The notes beneath the pieces are model-generated. The model had not been told where the DNA came from and did no database searches. It saw only the letters and a list, made by a program, of their open reading frames with translations. Positions 51,730 to 60,977 of a stretch of DNA of 64,000 bases are shown here, piece after piece; position 1 is the stretch's first letter, and every line of letters begins with the position of its first letter. This DNA is from Lacrimispora celerecrescens (GTDB taxonomy: Bacteria; Bacillota; Clostridia; Lachnospirales; Lachnospiraceae), in NCBI RefSeq assembly GCF_000732605.1, contig NZ_JPME01000010.1, forward strand, positions 310,036-374,035. The letters are read 5' to 3'. Both the position numbers and the translations under genes were made by a program.

Positions 51730-53604
51730 CTATGACTGGAAAATCGTTAAAAACCTTTCCCCATATTTTTCGAACTTAAATTCCCCGACTCCGGACACTG
51801 ATAACATCTCTTCCTTTGTCTTTGGTTTCATCACTGACATATGTACCAGGGTTTTGTCGGAAAATACGATATAAGGCGGTACTTTTTCCTCTTTGGCAAT
51901 TTCCATCCGCAGCGCTCTTAGTGAATCAAATAAAGCTGCCTCCCCTTCTGTTAATTCCAAGGCAGATGCACTTGATTTCTTTATCTTCTTTCCGCTCTTA
52001 ACCTTTTCCACAGGCTCCTGTTCCTTCGCCATCTTCATGATCACAGATTCACTATCTTCCAGTACCGCCTTAGATCTCTCTGTCAGCTTTACAATGGTGT
52101 ATTCATCATTGGTTATTGCCAGCCAATCGTTTAAGAATAAATGGTTCATCACCTGTCGCAGCTTATAGGCAGGAACCTTTGCCAGACTTCCATAATGAGG
52201 GTTCTCATTCATCCGGTAGTTCCTGATCTTAGCCGTATTGGCTCCATGAACCGTATCGATAATGACTGCTGTTCCATACCTCTGCCTGCTTGCCTTTACG
52301 CATCCTACTAATTCTTTTGCAATATCCGTCACATCCACAGTTTCAAACTGGCTTAAGCAGTTGGAACAGTTGCCGCAGTAATTCTCCCCATACTCCCCAA
52401 AGTACCGCAGGATGTAGTCCCTGAGACATTCGTTGGTAAAGGAGTAAAAGGTCATCTTCTTAAGCCGTTCGCGGTCCCGTTCCATAACCATCTGGCGGGT
52501 AAGGGAATCCAGCTCCTGATTATCCTGGTTGTTGTCAATAAACATCTGATTGGTTACGACATCCTGACCACTGTATAACAGGATACATTCCCCCGGCTCC
52601 CCATCTCTGGAGCACCTGCCCACTTCCTGATAGTAAGATTCCAGGTTCTTCGGCATATTGTAATGGATAACAAACCGTACATTGGATTTATCGATGCCCA
52701 TACCAAAGGCATTGGTCGCCACCATGATCTGGCTTCTATCGTAGATAAAATCATCTTGATTCTTCCGCCGCTCCTCATCGCTTAACCCTGCATGATACCT
52801 GGTTGCCGAAAATCCCTCTTGATTCAGCCGGTCGCATACCTCCTCCACTAACTTTCTGGTAAGACAGTAAATAATCCCGCACTGATCCGGGTGGCATTCC
52901 ACGTAGTTCTTTAATGTAGCATACTTATCCTTAGGAGACTGAACGCCCAGATAGAGATTCGGTCTGTCATACCCCGTAGACACCACGGCTGGCTCCCTGA
53001 GCATAAGAATATCAATCACATCTTCACGGACCTCTTTGGTAGCAGTGGCCGTAAACGCACTGATGACCGGACGCTTTGGAAGCTTATCAATAAAATCCAC
53101 AATTTTTAAATAGCTGGGTCTGAAGTCCTGTCCCCATTGGGATACACAGTGAGCCTCATCTACCGCTACCATGGAAATATTTGTGTTTAATGCAAAATCC
53201 AGAAATTCATCCGTTACAAGACGTTCCGGTGCTACATAAATAATGGGATATCGCCCTTCCCGTGCATAGGCCAGGGCCTTATAATACTGACTTGCAGTCA
53301 AAGAACTGTTAAGATATGCGGCATGAATGCCTGCTTGATTGAGAGTTGTTACCTGGTCCTTCATGAGGGAGATCAGGGGAGAAATAACCAGTGTGATTCC
53401 TTCCATCATAAGAGCTGGTATCTGGAAACACAAGGATTTTCCGGAACCGGTGGGCATGATTCCGAGGGCGTCTCTTCCGGACAAAATGCTGTCGATAAGA
53501 ATTTCCTGCCCCTCCCGGAAACTGTCGTAGCCGAAATAGTGCTTTAATGCTTGAAATTTATCCATATAACTTTGTTTCTGCTCCTTATCATTTGTTTTTT
53601 CCAT
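51730..53604 (-). CDS. recQ: ATP-dependent DNA helicase RecQ
   Basis: A 624-residue helicase: Walker A GIMPTGSGKSLCF, Walker B VDEAHCVSQWGQDFRPSY, a zinc-binding segment (YCGNCSNCLSQF), a winged-helix region, and a C-terminal HRDC domain with a Lys-rich linker before it. It unwinds recombination intermediates and joins the sbcCD genes in a repair group. The start at 53604 has only a weak ribosome site; an ATG at codon 14 is possible. Confidence 0.95.
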   Translation of the reverse strand: MEKTNDKEQKQSYMDKFQALKHYFGYDSFREGQEILIDSILSGRDALGIMPTGSGKSLCFQIPALMMEGITLVISPLISLMKDQVTTLNQAGIHAAYLNSSLTASQYYKALAYAREGRYPIIYVAPERLVTDEFLDFALNTNISMVAVDEAHCVSQWGQDFRPSYLKIVDFIDKLPKRPVISAFTATATKEVREDVIDILMLREPAVVSTGYDRPNLYLGVQSPKDKYATLKNYVECHPDQCGIIYCLTRKLVEEVCDRLNQEGFSATRYHAGLSDEERRKNQDDFIYDRSQIMVATNAFGMGIDKSNVRFVIHYNMPKNLESYYQEVGRCSRDGEPGECILLYSGQDVVTNQMFIDNNQDNQELDSLTRQMVMERDRERLKKMTFYSFTNECLRDYILRYFGEYGENYCGNCSNCLSQFETVDVTDIAKELVGCVKASRQRYGTAVIIDTVHGANTAKIRNYRMNENPHYGSLAKVPAYKLRQVMNHLFLNDWLAITNDEYTIVKLTERSKAVLEDSESVIMKMAKEQEPVEKVKSGKKIKKSSASALELTEGEAALFDSLRALRMEIAKEEKVPPYIVFSDKTLVHMSVMKPKTKEEMLSVSGVGEFKFEKYGERFLTIFQS

Positions 53605-53797
53605 TATACCATTTAACCTTCAAATATTCCACCGGTATTCTTTCATAATGTTGTCGATTTAGGAGCCTCCATATTTGAATTTGGATCTATCTTCCGTAAT
53701 TGTGAAATAAAGCTGGCTTTTCCCAAATGATCATACTATAATAACTAATGCATTTGATTCCATTATAAATTTTATCTCACAACATAGGAGAATAACT

Positions 53798-54685
53798 TTG
53801 AAGACGAATATTGGACTGTACCTGGCTCTTCTTTTCGGCGTCTTTTCCCTTTCCACTTCCGCTATTTTTGTGCGCCTGGCAAACGCCCCCTCCGCCATAA
53901 CGGCTTTTTTCCGGTTATTTTTTGCTGCTTTGCTCCTTTTACCATTTTTATTGACCAGCAAGGAAAACAAGCGTCAACTGCTGTCCCTGTCGAAAAAGCA
54001 ATGGACACTGGGGATTTTGTCAGGACTGCTTTTATCCGCCCATTATATGCTGTGGTTTGAATCATTAAGACATACGTCGGTGGCAAGCTCCACCGTAATT
54101 GTAACACTGCAGCCCCTATTCTCTATTGCCATCGGATTTATTTTTTTAAAGGAGCGATTCCATAAGTTGGCCATCGGAGGCTGCCTGATCGCCATCGCCG
54201 GCTGCTTTCTGATCGGATGGGGAGATTTTCAAATAAGCTCCCAGGCCCTGTTTGGGGATCTGCTGGCATTCCTGGCGGCAGGATTTATCAGTATCTACTT
54301 TTTTATCGGCCAGGCAATTAGAAAGGAATTATCCGCGGTTCCTTACTCCGTCATAAGTTATTTAAGCAGTTCCGTTTTCCTGGGATGCTGCGCCATAATG
54401 GAACGCAGCTCATTTTCCGGCTATCCTGCAGCCACATGGATGGCCTTTGGGGGATTAGCTCTCATATCAACTGTATTTGGTCAGTTTATATTTAATTGGC
54501 TGTTAAAGTGGATTCCTGCAACCGTCATATCCATGAGCATTTTAGGTGAAACCATTGGTACATGTATTCTTGCTTATTTTATTTTAAATGAAGCTATCTC
54601 CTTTCAGCAAGGGGTGGGAATCACTACGATTCTAATAGGGCTGGTACTGTTTTTCCTCAGCCCGCCCATGCAGAGAGACAGGTAA
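53798..54685 (+). CDS. EamA/DMT-family transporter (TTG start)
   Basis: A 295-residue membrane protein with ten helices in two EamA repeats (first ends LKERFHKLAIGGCLIAIAG, second around GETIGTCILAYFILNEAIS). The start is the TTG at 53798, 7 bases after AGGAG. Substrate is unknown; relatives export amino acids or metabolites. Its last 54 bases overlap the convergent next gene. Confidence 0.87.
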   Translation: MKTNIGLYLALLFGVFSLSTSAIFVRLANAPSAITAFFRLFFAALLLLPFLLTSKENKRQLLSLSKKQWTLGILSGLLLSAHYMLWFESLRHTSVASSTVIVTLQPLFSIAIGFIFLKERFHKLAIGGCLIAIAGCFLIGWGDFQISSQALFGDLLAFLAAGFISIYFFIGQAIRKELSAVPYSVISYLSSSVFLGCCAIMERSSFSGYPAATWMAFGGLALISTVFGQFIFNWLLKWIPATVISMSILGETIGTCILAYFILNEAISFQQGVGITTILIGLVLFFLSPPMQRDR

Positions 54686-55189
54686 TAGCTTCTTCCATTT
54701 TCTGATTTTACTTCTAAATGACTGAAAAGGCGCTACCGTATTGATGTGGAGCCATTTCCAGACCGGCCAATTGGAGGGAGTGGAAGCCGCCCACCTCCTC
54801 CCTCCGGGCTGAAAAAGCTCAGCATCTGTATAACTTTCTGTCATATTCATAATCTTTTGAACCGCTTCGTTAAACATGGTACATAATTCCTGTAAACTGC
54901 ATGTTTCGTATTGCCTGTAAAAGCTCTCATACAAGCCCCCCAGGTTATTCCATTTATAATCAGGATGAGGAGTGATAACTGTATTACCCTGCTGCTCCTG
55001 CTCTTCCCAGCAAAGAAGGAGGTTCATCCACCCTAATTGATATGCCACCATCTGCGCAGGTGTTCTGTCTACACCGTCCATTGGCTTATCCTTGTCAGAT
55101 TCCCGGATGTGGGAAAATTCTTCAATGAATAGATCCGCCCGTTTTGATATTTCATCTATCAATTCCTGTTTATCTTTATATTCAATCAT
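54632..55189 (-). CDS. ClbS/DfsB-family four-helix protein
   Basis: A 185-residue protein of the ClbS/DfsB (DUF1706) family: DRTPAQMVAYQLGWMNLLL in the first helix pair, a conserved YKWNNLGGLYESFYRQY segment and a late PSNWPVWKWLHINT. The family includes the colibactin self-protection hydrolase but most members have unknown roles. Its 3' end overlaps the convergent EamA gene. Confidence 0.8.
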   Translation of the reverse strand: MIEYKDKQELIDEISKRADLFIEEFSHIRESDKDKPMDGVDRTPAQMVAYQLGWMNLLLCWEEQEQQGNTVITPHPDYKWNNLGGLYESFYRQYETCSLQELCTMFNEAVQKIMNMTESYTDAELFQPGGRRWAASTPSNWPVWKWLHINTVAPFQSFRSKIRKWKKLLPVSLHGRAEEKQYQPY

Positions 55190-55360
55190 GTGACACTTCC
55201 TTTCTTATTCCTATCTTCTATTGCATGATACAAAAAACAGATTTTCTCATAGATGCATTATACTCCCATCCTGACGAGTCAGCAATGAATGGTTTGCTGT
55301 TGCAATTATTTATTCAGACTATTATAATTATATGAATCAGTTATGGAAAGGATGAAACAT

Positions 55361-55425
55361 ATGTACGCCCGGAAACCATGATCGACGGTACATGTGAAAA
55401 TAAAAAGCCTGTTAACAGGCGTACA
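55361..55425 (+). promoter_or_regulatory. Structured leader with short upstream frame before the sensor kinase gene
   Basis: TGTACGCC (55362-55369) is complementary to GGCGTACA (55418-55425), whose GGC also ends the inner hairpin GCCTGTTAACAGGC (55407-55420); the two folds exclude each other. A six-codon frame (ATG at 55361, MYARKP) preceded by AAAGGA overlaps the first arm. This looks like a translational or transcriptional switch just ahead of the kinase ribosome site, but I cannot assign a ligand. Confidence 0.4.
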
Positions 55426-55444
55426 TCGCAAGGAGGCGGTAAAA

Positions 55445-56962
55445 ATGGCAGAAAATACTCGGGATGAGCAACGCAGTTATGTTCTTACCATCATTCTTTT
55501 TATAGCAGCGGCTACGGGTATCTGCTGGCTGTTCCGCTTTCTTCGCTTTCCTGAAACAAATATTGTTGTTGTTTATATTTTGTCCGTATTGCTGACGGCA
55601 CGGTTTACAAGAGGATATGCTTATGGCATTGCTGCCACAGTCATTGCGACTTGTATGTTCAATTATTTTTTCACCGAACCGTATTTTACACTTTCAGTTA
55701 ATGACCCAACCTATTTTGTCACCTTTGGAATCATGACCGTTACTTCCATTATCACAAGTGCCTTGACTACTAAAGTAAAGCAAAATGCATTGGAGGCACG
55801 GGAAAAAGAGGCGGAAGCCAGTGCCCTGTACCAGCTTACAAGCCATTTATCCGATGCGGCAGACATTTCCGACATCGCAGCGATCACCGTTAAAACCATC
55901 AGCGATATTTTGAACTGCCGTGCCGCCTGCCTTTGCTTTGATGAAAACGGCCAACCGGAACAGAGCTTTATCCAACAGAAAAACTCAAATGAACAGCTTC
56001 GCCGGAACGTGGATGACAAGGAAGCCCTCCTCCTCCGCATGGAAAACTTAAGGACAGCTTATGATGTAGGAGCAGAATTTTATGACTGGCCCATTTACGG
56101 CCGAGAGACGATGCTTGGCATATTACGGATTCCCAATGAAGCAGCGGAACAAATGAGTGATGCCCAGCTGCGTCTGCTCCGTTCCATGTTGGAAAGCGCC
56201 GCACTTGCTATGGACAGTTTCAGAAGCGCTCAGGAACGGATCAAATCCAGAGAAGAAATCGCTCAGGAGCGCTACCGCAGCAATCTGCTCCGCGCCATTT
56301 CCCACGACCTGCGCACCCCTCTTTCCGGTATTATGGGAACAAGTGAAATGCTTATGGGTATGACGGACCCGAAAGATAGCCGTTATGCTTTAGCAGAAGG
56401 CATTTACAAAGATGCCGACTGGCTCCACTCACTTGTGGAAAATATATTAGGCCTGACCCGTCTGCAGGATAGCAGACTTGTACTGAACAAGCAGATGGAA
56501 GCGGTTGAAGAAGTGATCGGCGTTGCGGTGATGGCCATTGGAAAACGGGCGCCAGAACGTGAAATCATGGTGCATATCCCAGATACCGTGATGCTGGTTC
56601 CTATGGATGCAAAGCTGATAGACCAGGTTCTTGTAAATCTTTTGGATAACGCCATAAAGCACACGCCGCCGGCAGGGGAAATCTCCATAACTGTAAGAGA
56701 AAATATAGAAGAAGGAGTTGCTGTGTTTACGGTCGCCGACCGGGGTACAGGAATTGCTTCAGTAGATATATCCCATATTTTTCAAATGTTTTATACGACT
56801 CATGGTAAAGAGGCGGATTCACAGAGAGGCGTAGGCTTAGGACTTGCAATATGCGAATCCATAATTAAGGCTCACGTCGGGACTATATCTGCTAAAAACA
56901 GAAAGAATGGCGGTGCGGAGTTTACCTTTACCCTGCCATTGGAGGCTGAGAATCATGACTAG
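55445..56962 (+). CDS. KdpD-like sensor histidine kinase lacking the KdpD N-terminal domain
   Basis: A 505-residue kinase. The start at 55445 has AAGGAGGCGGT ahead. It begins with a DUF4118-type membrane region of three to four helices, including FRFPETNIVVVYILSVLLTA and FNYFFTEPYFTLSVND. A GAF-like domain (about 130-265) follows, then the phosphorylated His in RAISHDLRTPLSG (about residue 284) and the ATPase (LLDNAIKHTPP, DRGTGI, GVGLGLAI). Full KdpD has an additional roughly 370-residue cytoplasmic KdpD-plus-USP half that is absent. It overlaps the response-regulator gene by eight bases and likely controls the Trk genes downstream. Confidence 0.9.
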   Translation: MAENTRDEQRSYVLTIILFIAAATGICWLFRFLRFPETNIVVVYILSVLLTARFTRGYAYGIAATVIATCMFNYFFTEPYFTLSVNDPTYFVTFGIMTVTSIITSALTTKVKQNALEAREKEAEASALYQLTSHLSDAADISDIAAITVKTISDILNCRAACLCFDENGQPEQSFIQQKNSNEQLRRNVDDKEALLLRMENLRTAYDVGAEFYDWPIYGRETMLGILRIPNEAAEQMSDAQLRLLRSMLESAALAMDSFRSAQERIKSREEIAQERYRSNLLRAISHDLRTPLSGIMGTSEMLMGMTDPKDSRYALAEGIYKDADWLHSLVENILGLTRLQDSRLVLNKQMEAVEEVIGVAVMAIGKRAPEREIMVHIPDTVMLVPMDAKLIDQVLVNLLDNAIKHTPPAGEISITVRENIEEGVAVFTVADRGTGIASVDISHIFQMFYTTHGKEADSQRGVGLGLAICESIIKAHVGTISAKNRKNGGAEFTFTLPLEAENHD

Positions 56963-57653
56963 TAAAAATGAAACAATCCTGGTTGTTGAGGATGATACCC
57001 AAATACGAAATTTTATCTGCTATGCCCTAAAGCAGGAAGGCTTTCCTTATACTACGGCAAGTACGGCACAAAACGCCCTTTCCATTCTTGTCTCTAACCA
57101 GATCGACTTAATGCTCCTTGATCTTGGTCTGCCAGATTTTGACGGTATGGAGGTCATTAAAAAGGTACGGGAATGGTCAGAAATGCCTATCATCGTTGTA
57201 TCAGCCCGGGATCAGGATAAGGAAAAGGCGGCAGCTTTAGACAGCGGCGCAGACGATTATCTGACAAAACCATTTTCTGCGACAGAGCTGATGGCCCGGA
57301 TCCGGGTTGCATTACGCCATTTATACAAAATCGGTGTAACTAAGGCACAGACAGTTCTTTCCGTGGGAGGCCTTTCCATTGACTTAGAAAAACGTATTGT
57401 GTCCCTGGATGGTGCCCAACTCCATGTCACCCCTCTTGAATATCATTTGCTGACACTGTTTTTAAAGAATCCAGGTAAGGTGCTGACTACCCAGTACATT
57501 TTAAAAGAAATCTACGGCGTGGGGTACGGAACTGATACTCAGGCTCTTCGGGCACTCATGGCCGGACTTCGTCGAAAGATCGAACCGACTCCGGCGAAAC
57601 CAAGATACATTCTTACTGAGATAGGAGTTGGCTACCGGCTTGTAGATGAATAA
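56955..57653 (+). CDS. KdpE-like OmpR-family response regulator
   Basis: A 232-residue regulator; I start at 56955 (GGAGG ahead), inside the end of the kinase gene. Receiver domain has the acidic pair VVEDD, phosphoacceptor Asp in LLDLGLPDFDG (about 56), VSARD and LTKPF; the C-terminal OmpR-type DNA-binding domain ends YILTEIGVGYRLVDE. It closely resembles KdpE. A terminator follows, then the potassium uptake genes. Confidence 0.92.
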   Translation: MTSKNETILVVEDDTQIRNFICYALKQEGFPYTTASTAQNALSILVSNQIDLMLLDLGLPDFDGMEVIKKVREWSEMPIIVVSARDQDKEKAAALDSGADDYLTKPFSATELMARIRVALRHLYKIGVTKAQTVLSVGGLSIDLEKRIVSLDGAQLHVTPLEYHLLTLFLKNPGKVLTTQYILKEIYGVGYGTDTQALRALMAGLRRKIEPTPAKPRYILTEIGVGYRLVDE

Positions 57654-57660
57654 AAAAGAT

Positions 57661-57700
57661 AAAAAGACCGTCCCGGTTTCCGAGATGGTCTTTTTATTTT
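57661..57700 (+). terminator. Terminator after the response-regulator gene
   Basis: AAAAAGACC (57661-57669) pairs with GGTCTTTTT (57687-57695), with more inner pairing and further T. It separates the two-component genes from the potassium operon. Confidence 0.85.
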
Positions 57701-57822
57701 GCAGATTATTAATTTTTCTCACAGCATTCTCACAGGACGCCCCAGCCTCTCACACCACGGTCACGGAATCCACGATATGATAATCATGCAAAGAGGAAAG
57801 AGGCATCAAAGGAGGCTTGATC

Positions 57823-58215
57823 ATGAAAGAGCTGGCAATATCTGAAAGCAAAAAAGAGCTGAACGCGCTTTGTACTTCTGTCCGAAGGCTTGCACTCGCA
57901 GGAGAATACAGGGAATGTGAGCGTCTTATATCTGACGCAATGGGAAAATACCCTCATGCAGCAGAGCCGCATAATCTGTTTGGTGTAATTCTTGAAAAAG
58001 AGGATGATCATATAGCGGCTATGAAACACTTCCGCGCTGCCTGGGCATTGAACCCTTCCTATTTGCCGGCACGGCAAAATCTGGAAAGCTTCGGAACATT
58101 CTTTTCCCAGGGCCGGACTGCTTATGACGAAAGCGATTGTCCGGAAGAACATCCGGTTGATTATGCAAAAGAATCTGATGCTCAGAGCATCGGATATGTG
58201 GACAGGAGGAAATGA
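57823..58215 (+). CDS. TPR-like protein of the potassium-uptake operon
   Basis: A 130-residue protein with about two TPR-type helical repeats (LALAGEYRECERLISDAMGK; AAMKHFRAAWALNPSYLPAR). The ATG at 57823 is 7 bases after AAAGGAGG. Its end overlaps or abuts the RCK gene, so it is in the operon. It may be a small assembly or regulatory partner of the transporter; I know no function for it. Confidence 0.75.
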   Translation: MKELAISESKKELNALCTSVRRLALAGEYRECERLISDAMGKYPHAAEPHNLFGVILEKEDDHIAAMKHFRAAWALNPSYLPARQNLESFGTFFSQGRTAYDESDCPEEHPVDYAKESDAQSIGYVDRRK

Positions 58216-58217
58216 AT

Positions 58218-58703
58218 ATGAAACTGGTTTCATCTAAGAATTTATCTGAGTATTTCATAATCGTTGGATGCGGAAGGTTAGGTGCCAACCTTGCAAATAC
58301 TTTGTCAGAGGAGGGCGGAAACGTACTCATCATTGACAAAAATAAGGAAGCCTTCCGCAAGCTATCACCATCATTCGGGGGGTTATCCGTTGCCGGGGAC
58401 GGTACGGATTTTGACGTGTTACAGGAAGCGCAGATCGATAAGGCAAACGTTCTTGTGGTCGTCACGAATAATGATAATGTCAATGTGATGATTGCTCAGA
58501 TCGCGCGGGAAATATTTAAGGTCAACCGTGTTATTGCCCGGCTGTATGATCCTGAGCGTGAATGTGTATACCGCGAATTCGGCATTGACACCATCTGCCC
58601 TGCCATCTTGTCTGCAAAGGAGATAGATAAAATGCTCCTCAGAACAGGCAGCACGGAAAAATTGGATAAAACAGCCTGTGAGCTTAAGGAGGAAACAAAA
58701 TGA
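58218..58703 (+). CDS. trkA: Trk/Ktr potassium uptake, single RCK-N (NAD-binding) protein
   Basis: A 161-residue TrkA-N protein: YFIIVGCGRLGANLA is an intact NAD-binding glycine motif, and D-T-D-x-x-V-L-x-x-A is present. No RCK-C domain follows. I start at the ATG at 58218, which has AGGAGG at good spacing; the ATG at 58212 is too close. It overlaps the next RCK gene by four bases. It gates the TrkH-type channel in response to nucleotides. Confidence 0.87.
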   Translation: MKLVSSKNLSEYFIIVGCGRLGANLANTLSEEGGNVLIIDKNKEAFRKLSPSFGGLSVAGDGTDFDVLQEAQIDKANVLVVVTNNDNVNVMIAQIAREIFKVNRVIARLYDPERECVYREFGIDTICPAILSAKEIDKMLLRTGSTEKLDKTACELKEETK

Positions 58704-59365
58704 AAAAGAAAGTCCTGCTTGTGGGCGGCAGAAGCAAATCAAAATCTCTCGCCCTTTCACTGATTAAGCGTGGGTATCAGGTGACCGCTATTAATGATAT
58801 CTATGATGACTGCCTGAAACTGGCTGAAATCAAAAAGCTGTCCGTCATCTACGGCGACGGGTCCAAGCCATTTGTTTTAGAAGATGCAGATGCTGCAGCT
58901 TATGACATTGTAATTGCACTGACATCAAAGGATGAAGACAACCTTGTGGTATGTGAACTGTGCAAAAAACGTTTTCACATAAAAAAAACTGTTGCATTGG
59001 TGTCCGATCCGAAGAAAACTGAATTCTTCTATAAAATGGGCATTGACAGTGTGGTATGCGCCATTTCCGCCGTGACAAGCATCATCGAACAACAGGCATT
59101 TGTTGATGAAATGGCAAATATTGTCCCCATTGGAGAAGGACGGATCCAAATCGCCGAAGTACCTATTACCGGCAGTGCACCGGTAGTTGGCAAAAAAATT
59201 TGGGAGATCGATCTTCCAAAGGAAGTGATTATTGGATGCATCCTGCGGAGTAACACGGCCATGATCCCACGCGGCGATACGAGGATACTTGCCGGTGATG
59301 TGCTGGTGTTAATATCCAGCAGCGGTCAGGAAATTGCTGCGGTCAAAGGTTTGACTGGAAGGTGA
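58700..59365 (+). CDS. Trk/Ktr potassium uptake, second RCK protein with RCK-C domain
   Basis: A 221-residue TrkA-family protein with an RCK-N domain (1-130) and an RCK-C domain (about 140-221; IQIAEVPITGSAPVVGKKIW, GDVLVLISS). Its glycine-rich loop is degenerate: VGGRSKSKSLAL in place of GxGxxG, so it may not bind NAD in the usual manner. With the preceding RCK-N protein it likely forms a mixed ring, splitting the roles of one two-repeat TrkA. Confidence 0.85.
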   Translation: MKKKVLLVGGRSKSKSLALSLIKRGYQVTAINDIYDDCLKLAEIKKLSVIYGDGSKPFVLEDADAAAYDIVIALTSKDEDNLVVCELCKKRFHIKKTVALVSDPKKTEFFYKMGIDSVVCAISAVTSIIEQQAFVDEMANIVPIGEGRIQIAEVPITGSAPVVGKKIWEIDLPKEVIIGCILRSNTAMIPRGDTRILAGDVLVLISSSGQEIAAVKGLTGR

Positions 59366-59370
59366 TACTT

Positions 59371-60846
59371 ATGAATCGAACATTTTCCGATTGTTCAAGT
59401 TGCGGGAAACTCATGCTGCTTGTAGGAGTGCTGGTAGCCACCCCCCTGACCGTTCTGCCCTTTTATCCTGATGACATCATCTATATGCTGTCTTTCCTTA
59501 TTCCTGCAGGTGGATCAATGATACTCGGGGCAATTCTCTGTTTGTTCGGAAGACAGGATGGGGATGGCGGACTTGAATGGAGATCCTCCATACAGCGCAG
59601 CAGCCTTACCGTATTATTTGCATGGTTTTGGGGTATTTTTGTAGGTGCCATTCCATTTGTTACCGGTAAACAGTTAACCATTCTACAGGCTTTGTTTGAG
59701 TCTGTAAGCGGCTGGACGACAACAGGACTTTCCGTGATGGACGTTACGGTAACACCTAAAATATTTTTGTTTCACCGGAGTTTCATGCAGTATTGCGGCG
59801 GTCTAGGGTTTGTGATGATGATGGTCATGTTCGTATCGGGGAAGCAGTCGATGAACTTGTTTACCGCGGAGGGGCACCCAGATAAGCTCATGCCAAACCT
59901 TAAAAAAACGGCGCAGACGGTATTTGCCATGTACAGCTGTCTCCTGATTGCAGGGACGGCTGCATACCGGATTGCCGGAATGGAACTGTTTGATGCCATC
60001 ATGCACACCATGTGTGCACTGTCAACCGGCGGTTTTTCAACACGGCTCAACAGTATAGGAGAATATAACAGTTTTTTCATAGAGATCATCACCATTTTCC
60101 TGATGCTGGCCGGAACCACCAACTTTGCTGCATTGCTGCTGCTTGCAAAACGAAAATGGCGACAGTTCACTGGCATCAGCGAGATCCGGTTTATGTTCCT
60201 GCTTTTACTCATATTTGTGCCGCTTACAGCGATATCCCTCTCACATGGTCTTGGCATCAGCCTTGCCCAGGGCTTGCGCAAGGCCTCATTTGATATCGTA
60301 TCTGCCCTTTCCACTACCGGTTATTCCACCATGAGCTACACATCATGGCCACCTGTTGCTATAGGCATACTCATTCTGATGATGCTCATCGGCGGCGGCA
60401 TGGGTTCCACAGCAGGAGGATTAAAATTATCCCGGGTTTACATCATGCTAAGACTGGCTGTCCTGGAAATACGCAAAAGACTTTCTCCTACCCGCAATGT
60501 GGAAGCTCCTGTATATATAAAAGCACAGGGCAAAACACCCATTGACTCCTCCCTTGCAGCAGATACAACAGGATTTGCCGTCTGTTATATGGGATTATTC
60601 ATAACAGGATCACTGCTTACTACGGTTACCGCAGGCTGTGGACTAACAGAAGGAATGTTTGAGTTCGCATCCGCGCTTGGTACCGTGGGCCTGTCAATTG
60701 GCATCACCGGACCTTTAACCGGTGCCGGTACCTTGATTGTTGAAATGTTTGGAATGGTACTTGGAAGACTTGAAATCTTTCTTGTAATCATAGGATTTTA
60801 TTCCGGCGTGAACATTCTGCGTCAGAGCTTTAACAGAAAATTGTAA
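59371..60846 (+). CDS. trkH: TrkH/KtrB-family potassium transporter
   Basis: A 491-residue membrane protein with about ten helices and four selectivity loops, e.g. SVSGWTTTGLSVM, LSTGGFSTRLNS and LSTTGYSTMSY, each with the conserved Gly. I choose the ATG at 59371 (GGAAGGTGA ahead), not the GTG at 59362. It brings K+ into the cell and is regulated by the RCK proteins upstream. Confidence 0.93.
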   Translation: MNRTFSDCSSCGKLMLLVGVLVATPLTVLPFYPDDIIYMLSFLIPAGGSMILGAILCLFGRQDGDGGLEWRSSIQRSSLTVLFAWFWGIFVGAIPFVTGKQLTILQALFESVSGWTTTGLSVMDVTVTPKIFLFHRSFMQYCGGLGFVMMMVMFVSGKQSMNLFTAEGHPDKLMPNLKKTAQTVFAMYSCLLIAGTAAYRIAGMELFDAIMHTMCALSTGGFSTRLNSIGEYNSFFIEIITIFLMLAGTTNFAALLLLAKRKWRQFTGISEIRFMFLLLLIFVPLTAISLSHGLGISLAQGLRKASFDIVSALSTTGYSTMSYTSWPPVAIGILILMMLIGGGMGSTAGGLKLSRVYIMLRLAVLEIRKRLSPTRNVEAPVYIKAQGKTPIDSSLAADTTGFAVCYMGLFITGSLLTTVTAGCGLTEGMFEFASALGTVGLSIGITGPLTGAGTLIVEMFGMVLGRLEIFLVIIGFYSGVNILRQSFNRKL

Positions 60847-60852
60847 ATTAAT

Positions 60853-60888
60853 AGGGTTTCAGAGTTTGTTCCCGGGCTCTGAAACCCT
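60853..60888 (+). terminator. Terminator of the potassium operon
   Basis: AGGGTTTCAGAG (60853-60864) pairs perfectly with CTCTGAAACCCT (60877-60888); the T-rich tail is weak. Confidence 0.78.
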
Positions 60889-60977
60889 GTTACTGTATAT
60901 TTTTAAAATATTAATTGATGTTCATTTTAACCGTTCCATGGTATACTTTGAATTACTACATTTAAGGCGGTGATAAA

